A stretch of DNA of 64,000 bases from Nitrosarchaeum sp. (lineage in GTDB: Archaea > Thermoproteota > Nitrososphaeria > Nitrososphaerales > Nitrosopumilaceae). The notes beneath the pieces were generated by a model, which had not been told where the DNA came from, did not search any database, and worked only from the letters and a program-made list of their open reading frames with translations. Below, in pieces: positions 1-8,607 of the stretch (the stretch's first letter is position 1; every line of letters begins with the position of its first letter). Made by a program: the position numbers and the translations under genes. The DNA lies in NCBI GenBank assembly GCA_002737445.1, contig NSIR01000002.1:286663-350662 (forward strand). The letters are read 5' to 3'.

Positions 1-196
1 CATTTTTCAAAGATTCTAGTGCTGAAATAATTTTTTTTGCATCATTTTTTGTAATGATTTGCTGTTCATACAACATAAGAGTGTGAGCCTCACTTCCCAA
101 AATATCATAGAGTGCTATTTGTAAATCTTCATTTATGGATGAAACATAATCTAAAGTCACATCACTCAAATCAGAACCAAGACGTGAACGATACAT
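1..196 (-). CDS. argH: Argininosuccinate lyase, N-terminal part (runs off window)
   Basis: Reading the minus strand from an ATG at 196 gives about 65 residues beginning MYRSRLGSDLSD and continuing through a segment with YDILGSEAHTLMLYE. This resembles the N-terminus of argininosuccinate lyase (fumarase/aspartase superfamily), which splits argininosuccinate into arginine and fumarate in arginine synthesis. The rest of the gene lies before position 1, so no catalytic residue can be checked. It is divergent from the MIP18-type gene, with only 49 nt between the starts. Confidence 0.72.
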   Translation of the reverse strand, partial: MYRSRLGSDLSDVTLDYVSSINEDLQIALYDILGSEAHTLMLYEQQIITKNDAKKIISALESLKN

Positions 197-245
197 TGAA
201 TAAAGTTTTAGAATGGTTATATATAGGATCTATGCTTTTTTTGAC

Positions 246-569
246 ATGAGTCTAGATCTCAAACAACTTCGAGTAAAAATTTTTGATGAACTATCAAAAA
301 TTGTAGATCCTGAAATCAATACATCTATTACAGATTTAGAATTAATTGATGAAGTTGATATCAATAATAGTAATGTCAAAGTGGATTTACATCTAACTAG
401 TCCATTTTGTCCTGCAGTTTTTGGATTTAAAATATGTCAAGATATTCATGATAACCTTTTGAAAGTAAATGGAATTGATGATGTTAAAGTAAATGTCTCA
501 AATCACTTTATGGCTGAACAAATCAATAATCAAGTAAATAATAGCCCAAATCCAAAAAAACAGAATTAA
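246..569 (+). CDS. MIP18/DUF59 family iron-sulfur assembly protein
   Basis: The protein is about 107 residues from the ATG at 246. An upstream ATG at 213 would add 11 poorly matching residues, so 246 is preferred. The fold signature is a DPEIN segment near the N-terminus followed by LHLTSPFCPAVFGF, where the Cys in the TxxxCP-like segment is the conserved residue of the MIP18/PaaD/SufT family. Family members help deliver or assemble Fe-S clusters. It lies tail to tail with sdhB, an Fe-S protein, and the two stop codons interlock in a shared TTAA. A role in maturing such proteins is inference. Confidence 0.75.
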   Translation: MSLDLKQLRVKIFDELSKIVDPEINTSITDLELIDEVDINNSNVKVDLHLTSPFCPAVFGFKICQDIHDNLLKVNGIDDVKVNVSNHFMAEQINNQVNNSPNPKKQN

Positions 570-1333
570 CTTTTAAATCCCAACATATAGCCTCGTAGTA
601 ATTGAATTCCCATGGCTGGATCTACACCTTTTGGACATACTTGACTACAAGAACCTGCAAAATGGCATCTCCAAATACCGTGTGACTCATCTATAATTTT
701 TAATCTGGTATCTTTCCCCTTATCTCTACTATCAGCAACGTATCGATATGCTTGAGCTAAAGCTTGAGGTCCAACAAATGAAGAATCTGTTGCCATTGTA
801 GGACATGCAGAATTGCATAAACCACATTTAATACAATTTGAAAATTGAATATATTGTTCTAGTTCTTCAGGAGATTGTAAGAATTCTTTTGTATCACTAG
901 TAATCTCAGTATCATCTCGAATAATGTATGGTTTTACTTTATGATGTGTATCAAATAATCTTTCAAACTTTACTGCCAAATCACGAATAATTGGAAAATT
1001 ATTCATTGGCTCTACGGTGATAATGTTTGAATTTAATTCACTGATTTTTGTAAAACATGCAAGTCTTGGCTTACCGTTGATGATCATTCCACATGAACCG
1101 CATGTTGCTTGTCTACAAGAAAAACGAACTGCAACAGAATGATCAAAATGCTTCTTTACTTCAAGAATTGCCTCTAATACAGTAGTCCATTTTTCATATG
1201 GAATATTAAATTCCATAAATTTTTTTTCTGTATCATGTACTGGATTATATTTTGCAATACGTAGTGTGATTGATTGTGATGATGAAAGTGGTGTTGATGT
1301 GTGCTCTTCAGCTAGACCAGGAATTTGTGTCAT
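566..1333 (-). CDS. sdhB: Succinate dehydrogenase iron-sulfur subunit
   Basis: The 255-residue protein carries the [2Fe-2S] ferredoxin motif with Cys73, Cys78, Cys81 and Cys93. Two downstream cysteine groups, CIKCGLCNSACP near residue 170 and CHFAGSCSQVCPKGVDP near 223, ligate the [4Fe-4S] and [3Fe-4S] centres. It passes electrons from the flavoprotein to the membrane anchor in complex II of the TCA cycle. It is the last gene of a four-gene minus-strand operon (A, two membrane subunits, B), 5 nt after its upstream neighbour. Length is normal for SdhB. Confidence 0.95.
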   Translation of the reverse strand: MTQIPGLAEEHTSTPLSSSQSITLRIAKYNPVHDTEKKFMEFNIPYEKWTTVLEAILEVKKHFDHSVAVRFSCRQATCGSCGMIINGKPRLACFTKISELNSNIITVEPMNNFPIIRDLAVKFERLFDTHHKVKPYIIRDDTEITSDTKEFLQSPEELEQYIQFSNCIKCGLCNSACPTMATDSSFVGPQALAQAYRYVADSRDKGKDTRLKIIDESHGIWRCHFAGSCSQVCPKGVDPAMGIQLLRGYMLGFKS

Positions 1334-1338
1334 CTATA

Positions 1339-1677
1339 TCATCCCATATTTACCATTATTATTGTACGTGTGCCATAAGTAATTAATCCGATCATTGCTA
1401 TAAAACAACTGTAAGAGATCACTTTTTCATAGATTCGACCTTGTTTTAATTCAAGTAAAATAACTCTCAATCCAATAAATCCGTGAATAGATAATAAAAT
1501 TAGAATTATTTCAAGCATTCCAGCATAAGGTAAAAAGTGGTAATTTCTAATCACATTGGCATATTCAAGTGATTCTGCATATCCCTGTGTAAGTCGCATT
1601 AAAATGTGAACTGCCACAAGTCCTACAGCAGCCAAGGCTGAACCATAATGTATTTTCATGATTATGCTTTCTCTCAT
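1339..1677 (-). CDS. sdhD: Succinate dehydrogenase membrane anchor subunit (SdhD position)
   Basis: The 112-residue protein has three hydrophobic helices, beginning with IHYGSALAAVGLVAVHILMRL, whose His is a candidate haem b or quinone-site residue. It overlaps the preceding membrane subunit by 4 nt (ATGA) and precedes sdhB by 5 nt. Primary-sequence similarity in these anchors is weak, so the assignment rests on size, topology and operon position between the other anchor and sdhB. Which anchor is called C or D is a convention. Confidence 0.8.
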   Translation of the reverse strand: MRESIIMKIHYGSALAAVGLVAVHILMRLTQGYAESLEYANVIRNYHFLPYAGMLEIILILLSIHGFIGLRVILLELKQGRIYEKVISYSCFIAMIGLITYGTRTIIMVNMG

Positions 1678-2114
1678 TTTAATTCACCAAACATTACTGC
1701 TAAACCATACATCATTGCAATAGCTGCAAGTATTATTGCAGAATAAATACCAATTTTATGTTTAATATTTTGTGATGCTGGAGAATATGGATAATCAGGT
1801 CTTGTAGGGGTACCAACACCAACTCCACCATGTCCTAACATTACTCTAATTCCATTAACAGTATGAAAAACACACATTCCAATAATTATTGCTAAAATAA
1901 TGTGACCATGTGTAGTTTGTGTGGATGCAATCATTTCATTCCAACCAAATTGACCTTGTAAAATTTTACTGGTTTCATAAATATGAGCTATGAAATATAC
2001 CAATAATCCCAATCCACTTAATCGCATTAACAAATATGCAATTCTTTCAATACCATATCGTCTAGGATCAATCATTCCTCCAATGCCTTTTTTATTTTCA
2101 CTATTGTTTGTCAT
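1674..2114 (-). CDS. sdhC: Succinate dehydrogenase cytochrome b-type anchor subunit (SdhC position)
   Basis: The 146-residue protein has three predicted membrane helices and His residues in helices that could hold haem (LLVYFIAHIYE and MCVFHTVNGIR). It begins with a soluble stretch of about 25 residues. The HTVNGIRVMLGH segment resembles the conserved C-terminal part of SdhC cytochrome b556. The start overlaps the stop of sdhA by 1 nt, so translation is probably coupled. It anchors complex II in the membrane and passes electrons to quinone. Confidence 0.83.
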   Translation of the reverse strand: MTNNSENKKGIGGMIDPRRYGIERIAYLLMRLSGLGLLVYFIAHIYETSKILQGQFGWNEMIASTQTTHGHIILAIIIGMCVFHTVNGIRVMLGHGGVGVGTPTRPDYPYSPASQNIKHKIGIYSAIILAAIAMMYGLAVMFGELK

Positions 2115-3826
2115 TAGTATTTCCTTTCTACTGGTTTGTATTTTGTTATTGTAACAGGATGTGTTTTCATTATAGGTTCCTTTTTATCATAATATGCTAG
2201 TGTGTGATGTAAAAAGTTTAGATCATCACGTTTTGGATAATCAGTTCTTGCATGAGCACCTCGTGATTCTTTTCGGTTAATAGCTCCAATCAAAACTATT
2301 TCTGCAACTCGGAACATTGAATCTAGCTCCATTACATTTGAAAAATTGGTATTGTATTCTTTTGCTTTATCATCAACGTGTTTCCAAGTTTGCTCTTTTA
2401 ATTGACGAATTTTTTTTAATCCTTCAACCATATTTTTTTCATTTCTAAAAACATATGCTTTATCATTCATGGTATCAGTTAATTCTTGTCTAATCTCATA
2501 TGGATTAGCATCTCCATTACCTCGAAAAATTCCATCGTAGATTCGCTTTTCTTCAGATGTAACTAAATGATGTGGCCATGGAGTTGATGGTAATCCTTTT
2601 TCAATATAATCAACAGCTAAACTACCAGTGATTTTTCCCCAAACTAAACATTCAGAAGTAGAGTTTGCACCAAGCCGATTTGAGCCATGAACACTATTGC
2701 ATGCAGCCTCACCTGCAGCCCATACACCCTGTAATTCTGTCGCTCCATCAATATCAGTATGAATACCACCCATCATGTAATGACATACAGGTCTGACATC
2801 AAGAACATCAGTTGCAGGATCTAATCCAGAAAATTTGATTGAGATTTCTCTAATTCCACCTAATTTTTCTTTAATTTTTTCATCGCCAATATGTCTCAAA
2901 TCAAGTTTAAGGCAATCAACACCGGTTTCATGTGTATATCCACGACCTTCATTCATTTCCGTCATCATAGATCTTGAAACAATATCACGCGGTGCTAGTT
3001 CCATTTTTTCAGCGGCATATTTTTTCATAAATCTTTCACCTTTATTATTAAGAAGATAAGCTCCTTCTCCTCTTGCACCTTCAGTGATTAATATTCCAGA
3101 AGGTAAAATTCCGGTTGGATGAAATTGTACAAACTCCATATCTTTTAATGCCATACCAGCACGTAATGCCATATCCAAGCCATCCGGAGTTGAAGATAAT
3201 GCATAAGTTGAAAAACTATACAATCTTCCAGCACCGCCCGTTGCAATAATTAGAGCTTTTCCTTTAATGCTGTAAAAATTACCAGATGATAATTCAATTG
3301 CAGTAATTCCCATAAATCTTTGTCCATCATGGATAATTGATGTTGCAAACCATTCATTGAGATATTCGATGTTTTCATATTTTTGGCAAGTATCATACAA
3401 TGTTTGCATTTCAAAAAAACCGACTTTATCAGATGCATATGTAGCTCTAGGAAAACTATAACCTCCAAAATTTCTTTGTCCTACTCTTCCATCTTTTCTT
3501 CTAGACCAAGGCATTCCCCAATGATCTAATTGGTAAATTTCCTTTGGCATTTCTACACAAAGTCTTTCAGCAACATCTTGGTCAGCAAGAAAATCACTTC
3601 CTTTAACAGTATCATAAATATGAGATTCTATCGTGTCACCTTCATCTTCAAAGAGCACAGCTGCAGTTCCACCTTCTGCAGATACTGAATGTGAGCGCAT
3701 AACTTGTAATTTTGAAACTATTCCTATTTTAATTTTTGAATTCTTTTTAGCAGCCTCTATTGCAGCCCTTAAACCTGCCAATCCAGAACCGCATATTATC
3801 AAATCAAATTCAATAGATTCAACCAT
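2114..3826 (-). CDS. sdhA: Succinate dehydrogenase flavoprotein subunit
   Basis: The 570-residue protein begins with the FAD dinucleotide fold (IICGSGLAGLRAAIEAA). It has the SHSVSAEGGTAAV segment with the His that covalently binds FAD, the QFHPTG active-site motif and the HGSNRLGANS segment. It oxidises succinate to fumarate in complex II. It is the first gene of the sdh operon, divergent from a PadR-type regulator 95 nt away. Length and motifs are complete. Confidence 0.96.
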   Translation of the reverse strand: MVESIEFDLIICGSGLAGLRAAIEAAKKNSKIKIGIVSKLQVMRSHSVSAEGGTAAVLFEDEGDTIESHIYDTVKGSDFLADQDVAERLCVEMPKEIYQLDHWGMPWSRRKDGRVGQRNFGGYSFPRATYASDKVGFFEMQTLYDTCQKYENIEYLNEWFATSIIHDGQRFMGITAIELSSGNFYSIKGKALIIATGGAGRLYSFSTYALSSTPDGLDMALRAGMALKDMEFVQFHPTGILPSGILITEGARGEGAYLLNNKGERFMKKYAAEKMELAPRDIVSRSMMTEMNEGRGYTHETGVDCLKLDLRHIGDEKIKEKLGGIREISIKFSGLDPATDVLDVRPVCHYMMGGIHTDIDGATELQGVWAAGEAACNSVHGSNRLGANSTSECLVWGKITGSLAVDYIEKGLPSTPWPHHLVTSEEKRIYDGIFRGNGDANPYEIRQELTDTMNDKAYVFRNEKNMVEGLKKIRQLKEQTWKHVDDKAKEYNTNFSNVMELDSMFRVAEIVLIGAINRKESRGAHARTDYPKRDDLNFLHHTLAYYDKKEPIMKTHPVTITKYKPVERKY

Positions 3827-3888
3827 ATTCAGATAGACTAGTTAAAAGTGGGTTAAATATGTAGTATGCAGAATTAAAATCAAGAAAA

Positions 3889-3900
3889 TAATTATATATC
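3889..3900 (+). promoter_or_regulatory. TATA box for a probably leaderless PadR transcript
   Basis: The sequence TAATTATATATC is centred about 26 nt before the ATG at 3921. That is the usual archaeal distance from TATA box to transcription start, so the transcript would begin at or next to the start codon. No Shine-Dalgarno-like sequence lies between them. Confidence 0.5.
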
Positions 3901-3920
3901 GCTAGTGATATTATTTTTTT

Positions 3921-4430
3921 ATGAGTTCTGATTGGTTTCAAAGAGTAGGTAGTTCAATACCAAGAGGATTTTCAAGGTATTTTATTTTAGAAGTATTAAA
4001 AAATAAATCACATACTGGAAAAGAAATCATAGATTATGCAGTTGAACAAAGTGACGGAATATGGAAACCTTCACCAGGTTTGATCTATCCATTATTAGGA
4101 AGACTAGCTGATGAAAATCTAATTGAGGAAACCAAAGATGGAAAATATCAACTTACAAAAAAAGGAATGGATACTGCACTAGATCTAGATAAAATTAATG
4201 ATATAGTTAGAAAGCAGTTGGATGTTCTTTTTAGATTAGGTAATGTTGGAAGATTTGTTGCGATGGATCTATTAGAAAAAATGTTTACAATAAGTTCAAT
4301 TCTTGGATGTAATTTTGCCAATATGACAAACGAAGAAACTCAAAAATATAAGAAATTCTTAGAGTCAGAATTAAAGAAAATTGAAGAAAATAAAATAAAT
4401 AAAAAAAGAAAAGAAATCAAAATTCAATAG
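3921..4430 (+). CDS. PadR family winged-helix transcriptional regulator
   Basis: The 169-residue protein has an N-terminal winged helix. It includes the PadR signature RYFILEVLKNKSHTGKEI and PSPGLIYPLLGRLADENLIEE, whose recognition helix and wing follow the family pattern. The C-terminal third is helical and very Lys-rich, probably a dimerisation arm. PadR proteins are mostly repressors that respond to small molecules. It is divergent from sdhA, so regulation of sdh is possible but not shown. There is no obvious second operon partner. Confidence 0.85.
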   Translation: MSSDWFQRVGSSIPRGFSRYFILEVLKNKSHTGKEIIDYAVEQSDGIWKPSPGLIYPLLGRLADENLIEETKDGKYQLTKKGMDTALDLDKINDIVRKQLDVLFRLGNVGRFVAMDLLEKMFTISSILGCNFANMTNEETQKYKKFLESELKKIEENKINKKRKEIKIQ

Positions 4431-4535
4431 AAAAATGCATTTGATATAAAAAGTAAAAAACAACAAAAATTATGTCAATAAAGGATTAAGCAGTTATTTT
4501 TAAAATATTAAATAATTCAATCTAAAAGTAAAACC

Positions 4536-5402
4536 ATGAAAAATTTAAAAAATATGTTAAAATCAAATAAACCTCTTGTTGTCCCAGGAGTATATGATGC
4601 AATAGGAGCAAAAATTGCAGAAAAAGTAGGATTTGAAGCCATGTTTCAAACAGGATATGGAACTTCAGCCACATTATTTGGAATGCCAGATTATGGTTTT
4701 ATTGGGGCAACCGAAACCCTGGATAATGCAAGAAGAATTTGTTCTGCAGTTTCAGTTCCAGTGATTATTGATTCAGATACAGGTTATGGTAATGCATTAA
4801 GTGTTTGGAAATTAGTTAAGGAATTAGAAGTGGCAGGGGCATCCGGAATTTTTTTAGAAGATCAACGATGGCCAAAAAGATGTGGACATATGCAAGGAAA
4901 AGAGGTGATACCTCAGGAAGAATACACAGAAAAATTAGGGGCAGCTATAGATGCAAGAGAAAATAAAGATTTCATAATTGTTGCACGAACTGATGCTAGA
5001 GCAACAGAAGGTCTAGATGTTGCAATTGAACGTGGACTACAAAATAAAAAAACAGGTGCAGACGCAATATTTATCGAAGCACCAAGATCATTAGAAGAAA
5101 TGAAAATAATTGGAAAAGCAATTAGAGCACCTCTTGTAGCAAATATGATTGAGGGTGGTGCAACTCCGATGACTTCATCAGAAACATTACATAAATTAGG
5201 ATTTAAAATAATTTTATATCCACTTTCAGTATTGTTTGCAAATACATTTGCAACAATGAGTATTTTAAAAGAATTAAAGAGAACAGGAACAACGATTAAG
5301 CTAAAGAAAAAAGTTGTAAATTTTGATCAGTTTAACGATTTAGTTGAATTATCAAAATTTCAGAAATTAGAAAAAAAATATAGATTTTTAAAAAGACAAT
5401 AA
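4536..5402 (+). CDS. Isocitrate lyase / PEP mutase family carbon-carbon lyase
   Basis: The 288-residue (beta/alpha)8 enzyme has the superfamily Mg-binding motif DSDTGYGNAL and the KRCGH active-site loop with its catalytic Cys, followed by HMQGKEVIP. Length and the KRCGH loop fit the methylisocitrate lyase / 2,3-dimethylmalate lyase branch rather than the longer classic isocitrate lyases. The substrate cannot be set from sequence. No methylcitrate synthase or malate synthase is in the window, so a glyoxylate or methylcitrate role is unsupported. The gene stands alone. Confidence 0.8.
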   Translation: MKNLKNMLKSNKPLVVPGVYDAIGAKIAEKVGFEAMFQTGYGTSATLFGMPDYGFIGATETLDNARRICSAVSVPVIIDSDTGYGNALSVWKLVKELEVAGASGIFLEDQRWPKRCGHMQGKEVIPQEEYTEKLGAAIDARENKDFIIVARTDARATEGLDVAIERGLQNKKTGADAIFIEAPRSLEEMKIIGKAIRAPLVANMIEGGATPMTSSETLHKLGFKIILYPLSVLFANTFATMSILKELKRTGTTIKLKKKVVNFDQFNDLVELSKFQKLEKKYRFLKRQ

Positions 5403-5431
5403 AAGAAAAAATAGCAAGTAAAGTACAGTTA

Positions 5432-5716
5432 TCAACTGTTTCTCTTTACTTCAATATCGATTGTTGAAACATTTCTGGTTCTACCGTCCTGTGACTCTAA
5501 TGATTCAGAGCCTATTTTGATTTCTCCAATAGAGTATCCAGCATTTTCTGTTTTTCTAACAATGATTTGAGCTACATCTACAGCACGACCAATACTTAGA
5601 CCTCTTGCTTTGATGTAGACAGATGGTATATTTGCCAATTGAATTAGCGTTGATGTTACATAAGCCATCAATGGTTTTTTACCAATGAATATTGTGTTTC
5701 TGGATTCATTTGACAT
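5432..5716 (-). CDS. albA: Alba chromatin protein
   Basis: The 94-residue protein has the Alba pattern: an N-terminal IFIGKKPLMAYVTS with the DNA-contacting Lys, then IKARGLSIGRAVDVAQII and a C-terminal beta hairpin. Alba dimers bind double-stranded DNA and RNA and are major archaeal chromatin proteins. It is transcribed alone toward the convergent lyase gene. A 575-nt AT-rich spacer with a perfect 22-bp tandem repeat lies upstream. Confidence 0.93.
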   Translation of the reverse strand: MSNESRNTIFIGKKPLMAYVTSTLIQLANIPSVYIKARGLSIGRAVDVAQIIVRKTENAGYSIGEIKIGSESLESQDGRTRNVSTIDIEVKRNS

Positions 5717-6291
5717 GAGAAAATTGACATTAAACTATAATTTAAAGCTAAAAGAGGTTTTTACATATTAAAGAAAATTTAATAAAAATATTGTCTCATT
5801 ATAAAGTATATTTATTGATTTTAATGGATTATTTCAAAATTATCAAATAAATTTCATTTCAAGAAATTATTCAAAATAAAATGAAAATTTAGAACATATT
5901 ATAAAATAATTATGAGATAATTATAAAATAATTATGAGATAATTATAAAAAAGAGTATAATGAATTATTTTTAAAATTATATTATGTAGAGTAAAATATG
6001 AAATAAAATAAAAATAATTTTTTAAAAAATTAGTAAATATTTTAAAAATATTAATTATGTAATCAATACATAAATAGAAATATCGGCTATTTTATGTCAT
6101 AATTCTAAAATCATATAGAACATATTACAATTATAAAAAATATTATTACTTAAATCAAAAGAAAGAAATTAGAATTAGTTTAAAGATGTATAATAATAAA
6201 AAATATTTATATTAAATTATCAAAAAAAAAATTAAAAAACACTAAATAAAAATTCTAAAATAAAGAGGTAATTAATAATAGAAAGAAAAAG
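5717..6291. other. AT-rich spacer without genes
   Basis: I see no coding sequence with plausible composition in this stretch between the alba start and the tRNA-Ala gene. It is very rich in A and T runs, and its one clear structure is the tandem repeat listed separately. The alba promoter must lie near its left end. Confidence 0.6.
5901..5950. repeat. Perfect 22-bp tandem repeat, about 2.3 copies
   Basis: The unit at 5901-5922 (ATAAAATAATTATGAGATAA plus TT) is repeated exactly at 5923-5944, and a third copy begins with its first 6 nt at 5945-5950. It lies about 185 nt upstream of the alba start in the alba promoter-side spacer. It could be a protein-binding array or simple replication slippage in AT-rich DNA. 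Confidence 0.85.
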
Positions 6292-6365
6292 TGGACCGAA
6301 AGGGATTTGAACCCTCGATCTGATGCATGCCATGCACCCATCCTACCGGACTAGACGATCGGCCC
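6292..6365 (-). tRNA. tRNA-Ala (anticodon GGC)
   Basis: The minus strand folds as a 74-nt cloverleaf: acceptor GGGCCGA/TCGGTCC, a T arm with GGTTCAAATCC, and anticodon stem GGTGC/GCATC with loop ATGGCAT. The G3:U70 wobble pair, the alanine identity element, is present, and the discriminator is A. No intron and no encoded CCA are seen. Confidence 0.95.
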
Positions 6366-6490
6366 AATAATCAGTAAACTGATCGAATTACATTTTTCAA
6401 ATTGGTTATTAACGTTTAGTGATTAAACAAAAAATATAACTATAAAATCAACACAAGATATTTAACCATAATTATGGAGATTGTAACGTT

Positions 6491-7336
6491 ATGGTAGTAG
6501 ATAATAAAGCAACTATAACATATGTTCAATTATTAAAAGAAGATCTTGTAATTATCAGATTAGTACCAAAAGATGGATTAGTGCCTGATTATCAAGCAGG
6601 TCAATTCATCACATTAGGATTACCAAATCCTAATGAAGGTGGGAAAATTGTACGAAGAGCATATTCAATTGCATCACATCCTGAAAACAGAAAATATATC
6701 GAACTTGTAATTAGATGGGTAAGAAAACCACTTCCAGGTAGATTAACTACACAATTATTTAATGCAAAAGAAGGGGATGAGATTTTATGGTTAAAACCTG
6801 TTGGTAAAGCTCTTTCGATAAATGAAATACTCCCAAATGGTGAAAAAGATAATCGAAGAATTATTTGTATTGGTGGTGGAACTGGACTTGCACCATTCGT
6901 AAGTTTTGCACAACAATTACACGCTATTGGAGATAAAAGAGAAATCATTGTTCTTCATGGTGCAAGTTATGTTGATGAGCTAAGTTACAAGGAATTACTA
7001 ATTGATTTAGAAAATGAAAGTAAAATAAAAGGAAAAGATCAATGGAATTTTAAATATAGAGCCGCTATTAGTAGACCACAAGAATGGTTTAACCGATCTT
7101 GGTCAGGTCAGATTGGAAGAGTTGAAACGTTTCTGAGACCAAAAGAAAATGAAATTTCACCATTGGAAGAATTGGTGGGCGATAAAATAACTAAAGAAAA
7201 TACAATGTTCTATGTTTGTGGTTGGCAGGGGACAATAGATGGCGTAATGGATTTTTTAAAACCAAAAGGATTTGTTACAGAACACGACAAACGCTCAGAT
7301 GGCAGCTTTGAGGTAAAGTATGAGTCATACGGATAA
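6491..7336 (+). CDS. Ferredoxin-NADP reductase type flavoprotein
   Basis: The 281-residue protein has an FAD-binding barrel ending in the RAYSIAS motif (RxYS type) and a nucleotide-binding domain with GGGTGLAPF. A C-terminal FYVCGWQGTID segment matches the CG motif of the ferredoxin-NADP+ reductase superfamily. It should shuttle electrons between NAD(P)H and ferredoxin or another one-electron carrier. The paired ferredoxins at 18.4-19.6 kb are possible partners, which is inference. The gene is flanked by two tRNAs. Confidence 0.85.
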   Translation: MVVDNKATITYVQLLKEDLVIIRLVPKDGLVPDYQAGQFITLGLPNPNEGGKIVRRAYSIASHPENRKYIELVIRWVRKPLPGRLTTQLFNAKEGDEILWLKPVGKALSINEILPNGEKDNRRIICIGGGTGLAPFVSFAQQLHAIGDKREIIVLHGASYVDELSYKELLIDLENESKIKGKDQWNFKYRAAISRPQEWFNRSWSGQIGRVETFLRPKENEISPLEELVGDKITKENTMFYVCGWQGTIDGVMDFLKPKGFVTEHDKRSDGSFEVKYESYG

Positions 7337-7380
7337 TCAAATTTTAAAGAAATAAAATCATCAAAAAATATGAGTAGGTT

Positions 7381-7454
7381 GGGGATGTAGGTTAGCTTGG
7401 TATACTGCCAGCCTCGGGTGCTGGAGATCGTGGGTTCAAATCCCATCATCCCCA
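7381..7454 (+). tRNA. tRNA-Pro (anticodon CGG)
   Basis: The 74-nt cloverleaf has acceptor GGGGATG/CATCCCC, anticodon stem CCAGC/GCTGG with loop CTCGGGT, and T loop TTCAAAT. The discriminator is A. There is no intron and no encoded CCA. Confidence 0.94.
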
Positions 7455-7505
7455 TAATTAAAAAAAGTCAATCATTGAAATATGACATTTTTTTTAGTAT
7501 TGTAG

Positions 7506-8108
7506 ATGAAAACTGCCCTATATCTTGCACATCTTAATCCTGTTACGAATGCACATATTGAAATAATTAATGAGTTAAAAAATAGTGCAGATATTGTAAA
7601 AGTTATGCCTGTTATTTTCAAATCTGGAATAAATGAAATAAATAGCAAAAGTTTCCCATTTAATTTTGAGATCAGAGAAAAAATGCTGAAATCAGTTTTT
7701 GGAAATTCTATTTTAATTACTAATGATTATACATTTTTTGCTCCTTTTAAAAAATACATGCCACCAGTATTATCACTAAAATCGTGGAAGTTAAGAAAAC
7801 AAATACTAGCAGACGTGAAAGGGGATTTCTTTTCATACACAGGTGATAAAGCAGAAAGACATATGCTCAAAATATACAGATTAAAACCCAAATTAGGACA
7901 AAGAAAACTACTATCAGCATCTAGTGTAAAAGAAAATCTCTATGAATCAGCATTAGGAAGGGAATCAAGCTGGAAAAAAGATGTTCCAGAAAGTGTTGGA
8001 CGAATTATAGAAGAAAATTGGGAGATAATTGAGAAATTTTCAGGTTTAGAAGATCAAACTAACCGAGTTTTAGGTATGAAATTTCCAAAAGATGGATGGT
8101 CCAAGTGA
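7506..8108 (+). CDS. Nucleotidyltransferase-like (NMN adenylyltransferase superfamily) protein
   Basis: The 200-residue protein opens with a Rossmann nucleotidyltransferase start, LYLAHLNPVTNAHIEII. Its NPVTNAH corresponds to the (T/H)xGH-type nucleotide-binding motif. A later KLLSASSVKENL resembles the ISSTxxR motif of the superfamily. Both motifs deviate from consensus, so activity on NMN or another substrate is uncertain. It follows tRNA-Pro by 51 nt and has no operon partner. Confidence 0.6.
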   Translation: MKTALYLAHLNPVTNAHIEIINELKNSADIVKVMPVIFKSGINEINSKSFPFNFEIREKMLKSVFGNSILITNDYTFFAPFKKYMPPVLSLKSWKLRKQILADVKGDFFSYTGDKAERHMLKIYRLKPKLGQRKLLSASSVKENLYESALGRESSWKKDVPESVGRIIEENWEIIEKFSGLEDQTNRVLGMKFPKDGWSK

Positions 8109-8199
8109 AATCATTAGAAAACAAACATTTTTGCAATTAAAAAATTAGATAATAAAAAATAAAGATTAGAAAATAAAAAATAAAACAAGCTTCAAAAGT

Positions 8200-8265
8200 T
8201 TATTTCTTTTTTGAAGCCTTTTTGGTTGTTGTCTTTTTTGCTGCTGCTTTTTTCTTTGCTGCCAT
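8200..8265 (-). CDS. 21-residue Lys/Ala/Thr-rich basic peptide
   Basis: The minus-strand ATG at 8265 opens a frame of 21 codons reading MAAKKKAAAKKTTTKKASKK and a last Lys before TAA. About half the residues are Lys, as in histone H1 C-terminal tails, so nucleic-acid binding is a reasonable inference. GCA/GCT-Ala and mixed AAA/AAG-Lys use argues against a chance A-rich frame. The end of the gene forms an inverted repeat (GCTTCAAAA at 8189 against TTTTGAAGC at 8210) that may terminate the transcript. Confidence 0.6.
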   Translation of the reverse strand: MAAKKKAAAKKTTTKKASKKK

Positions 8266-8607
8266 AATTAATTTGATAATTTACTTGAATTTCTACAGGT
8301 GGAATTAAAAAGATTACACAAAATGGTTGATGTTAAGAATACAATTTTAAAAAAGAAAAATCAATACAGATCAAAATCAGATCCATATTTTCAATGATTT
8401 ATCTAAATTTTTTATCATAATAAAATTGTAAAAATCGTTTGATTAAAAGTTTTAATGAAATTTGAATTGTGTTATTACATAATCAAATTTCAGTATTTTT
8501 AGAAAGTAGAATAATTAGAATTATGTATCAATTCGTTGATTTGGAGAAAATAGTAAAAAAAGACTTCACTAAATAGATTAATTACAGACATAGTCTAAAA
8601 AAAAATT
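8266..8607. other. AT-rich spacer between the peptide gene and ilvE
   Basis: This 342-nt divergent spacer must hold promoters for the small basic peptide gene (minus) and ilvE (plus). I see no further open frame, tRNA or strong hairpin in it. Confidence 0.5.

Noticed and set aside
7210-7455. 81-residue minus-strand frame over tRNA-Pro
   Set aside because: It runs antisense through a clear tRNA gene and the end of the flavoprotein gene, and has no family match.
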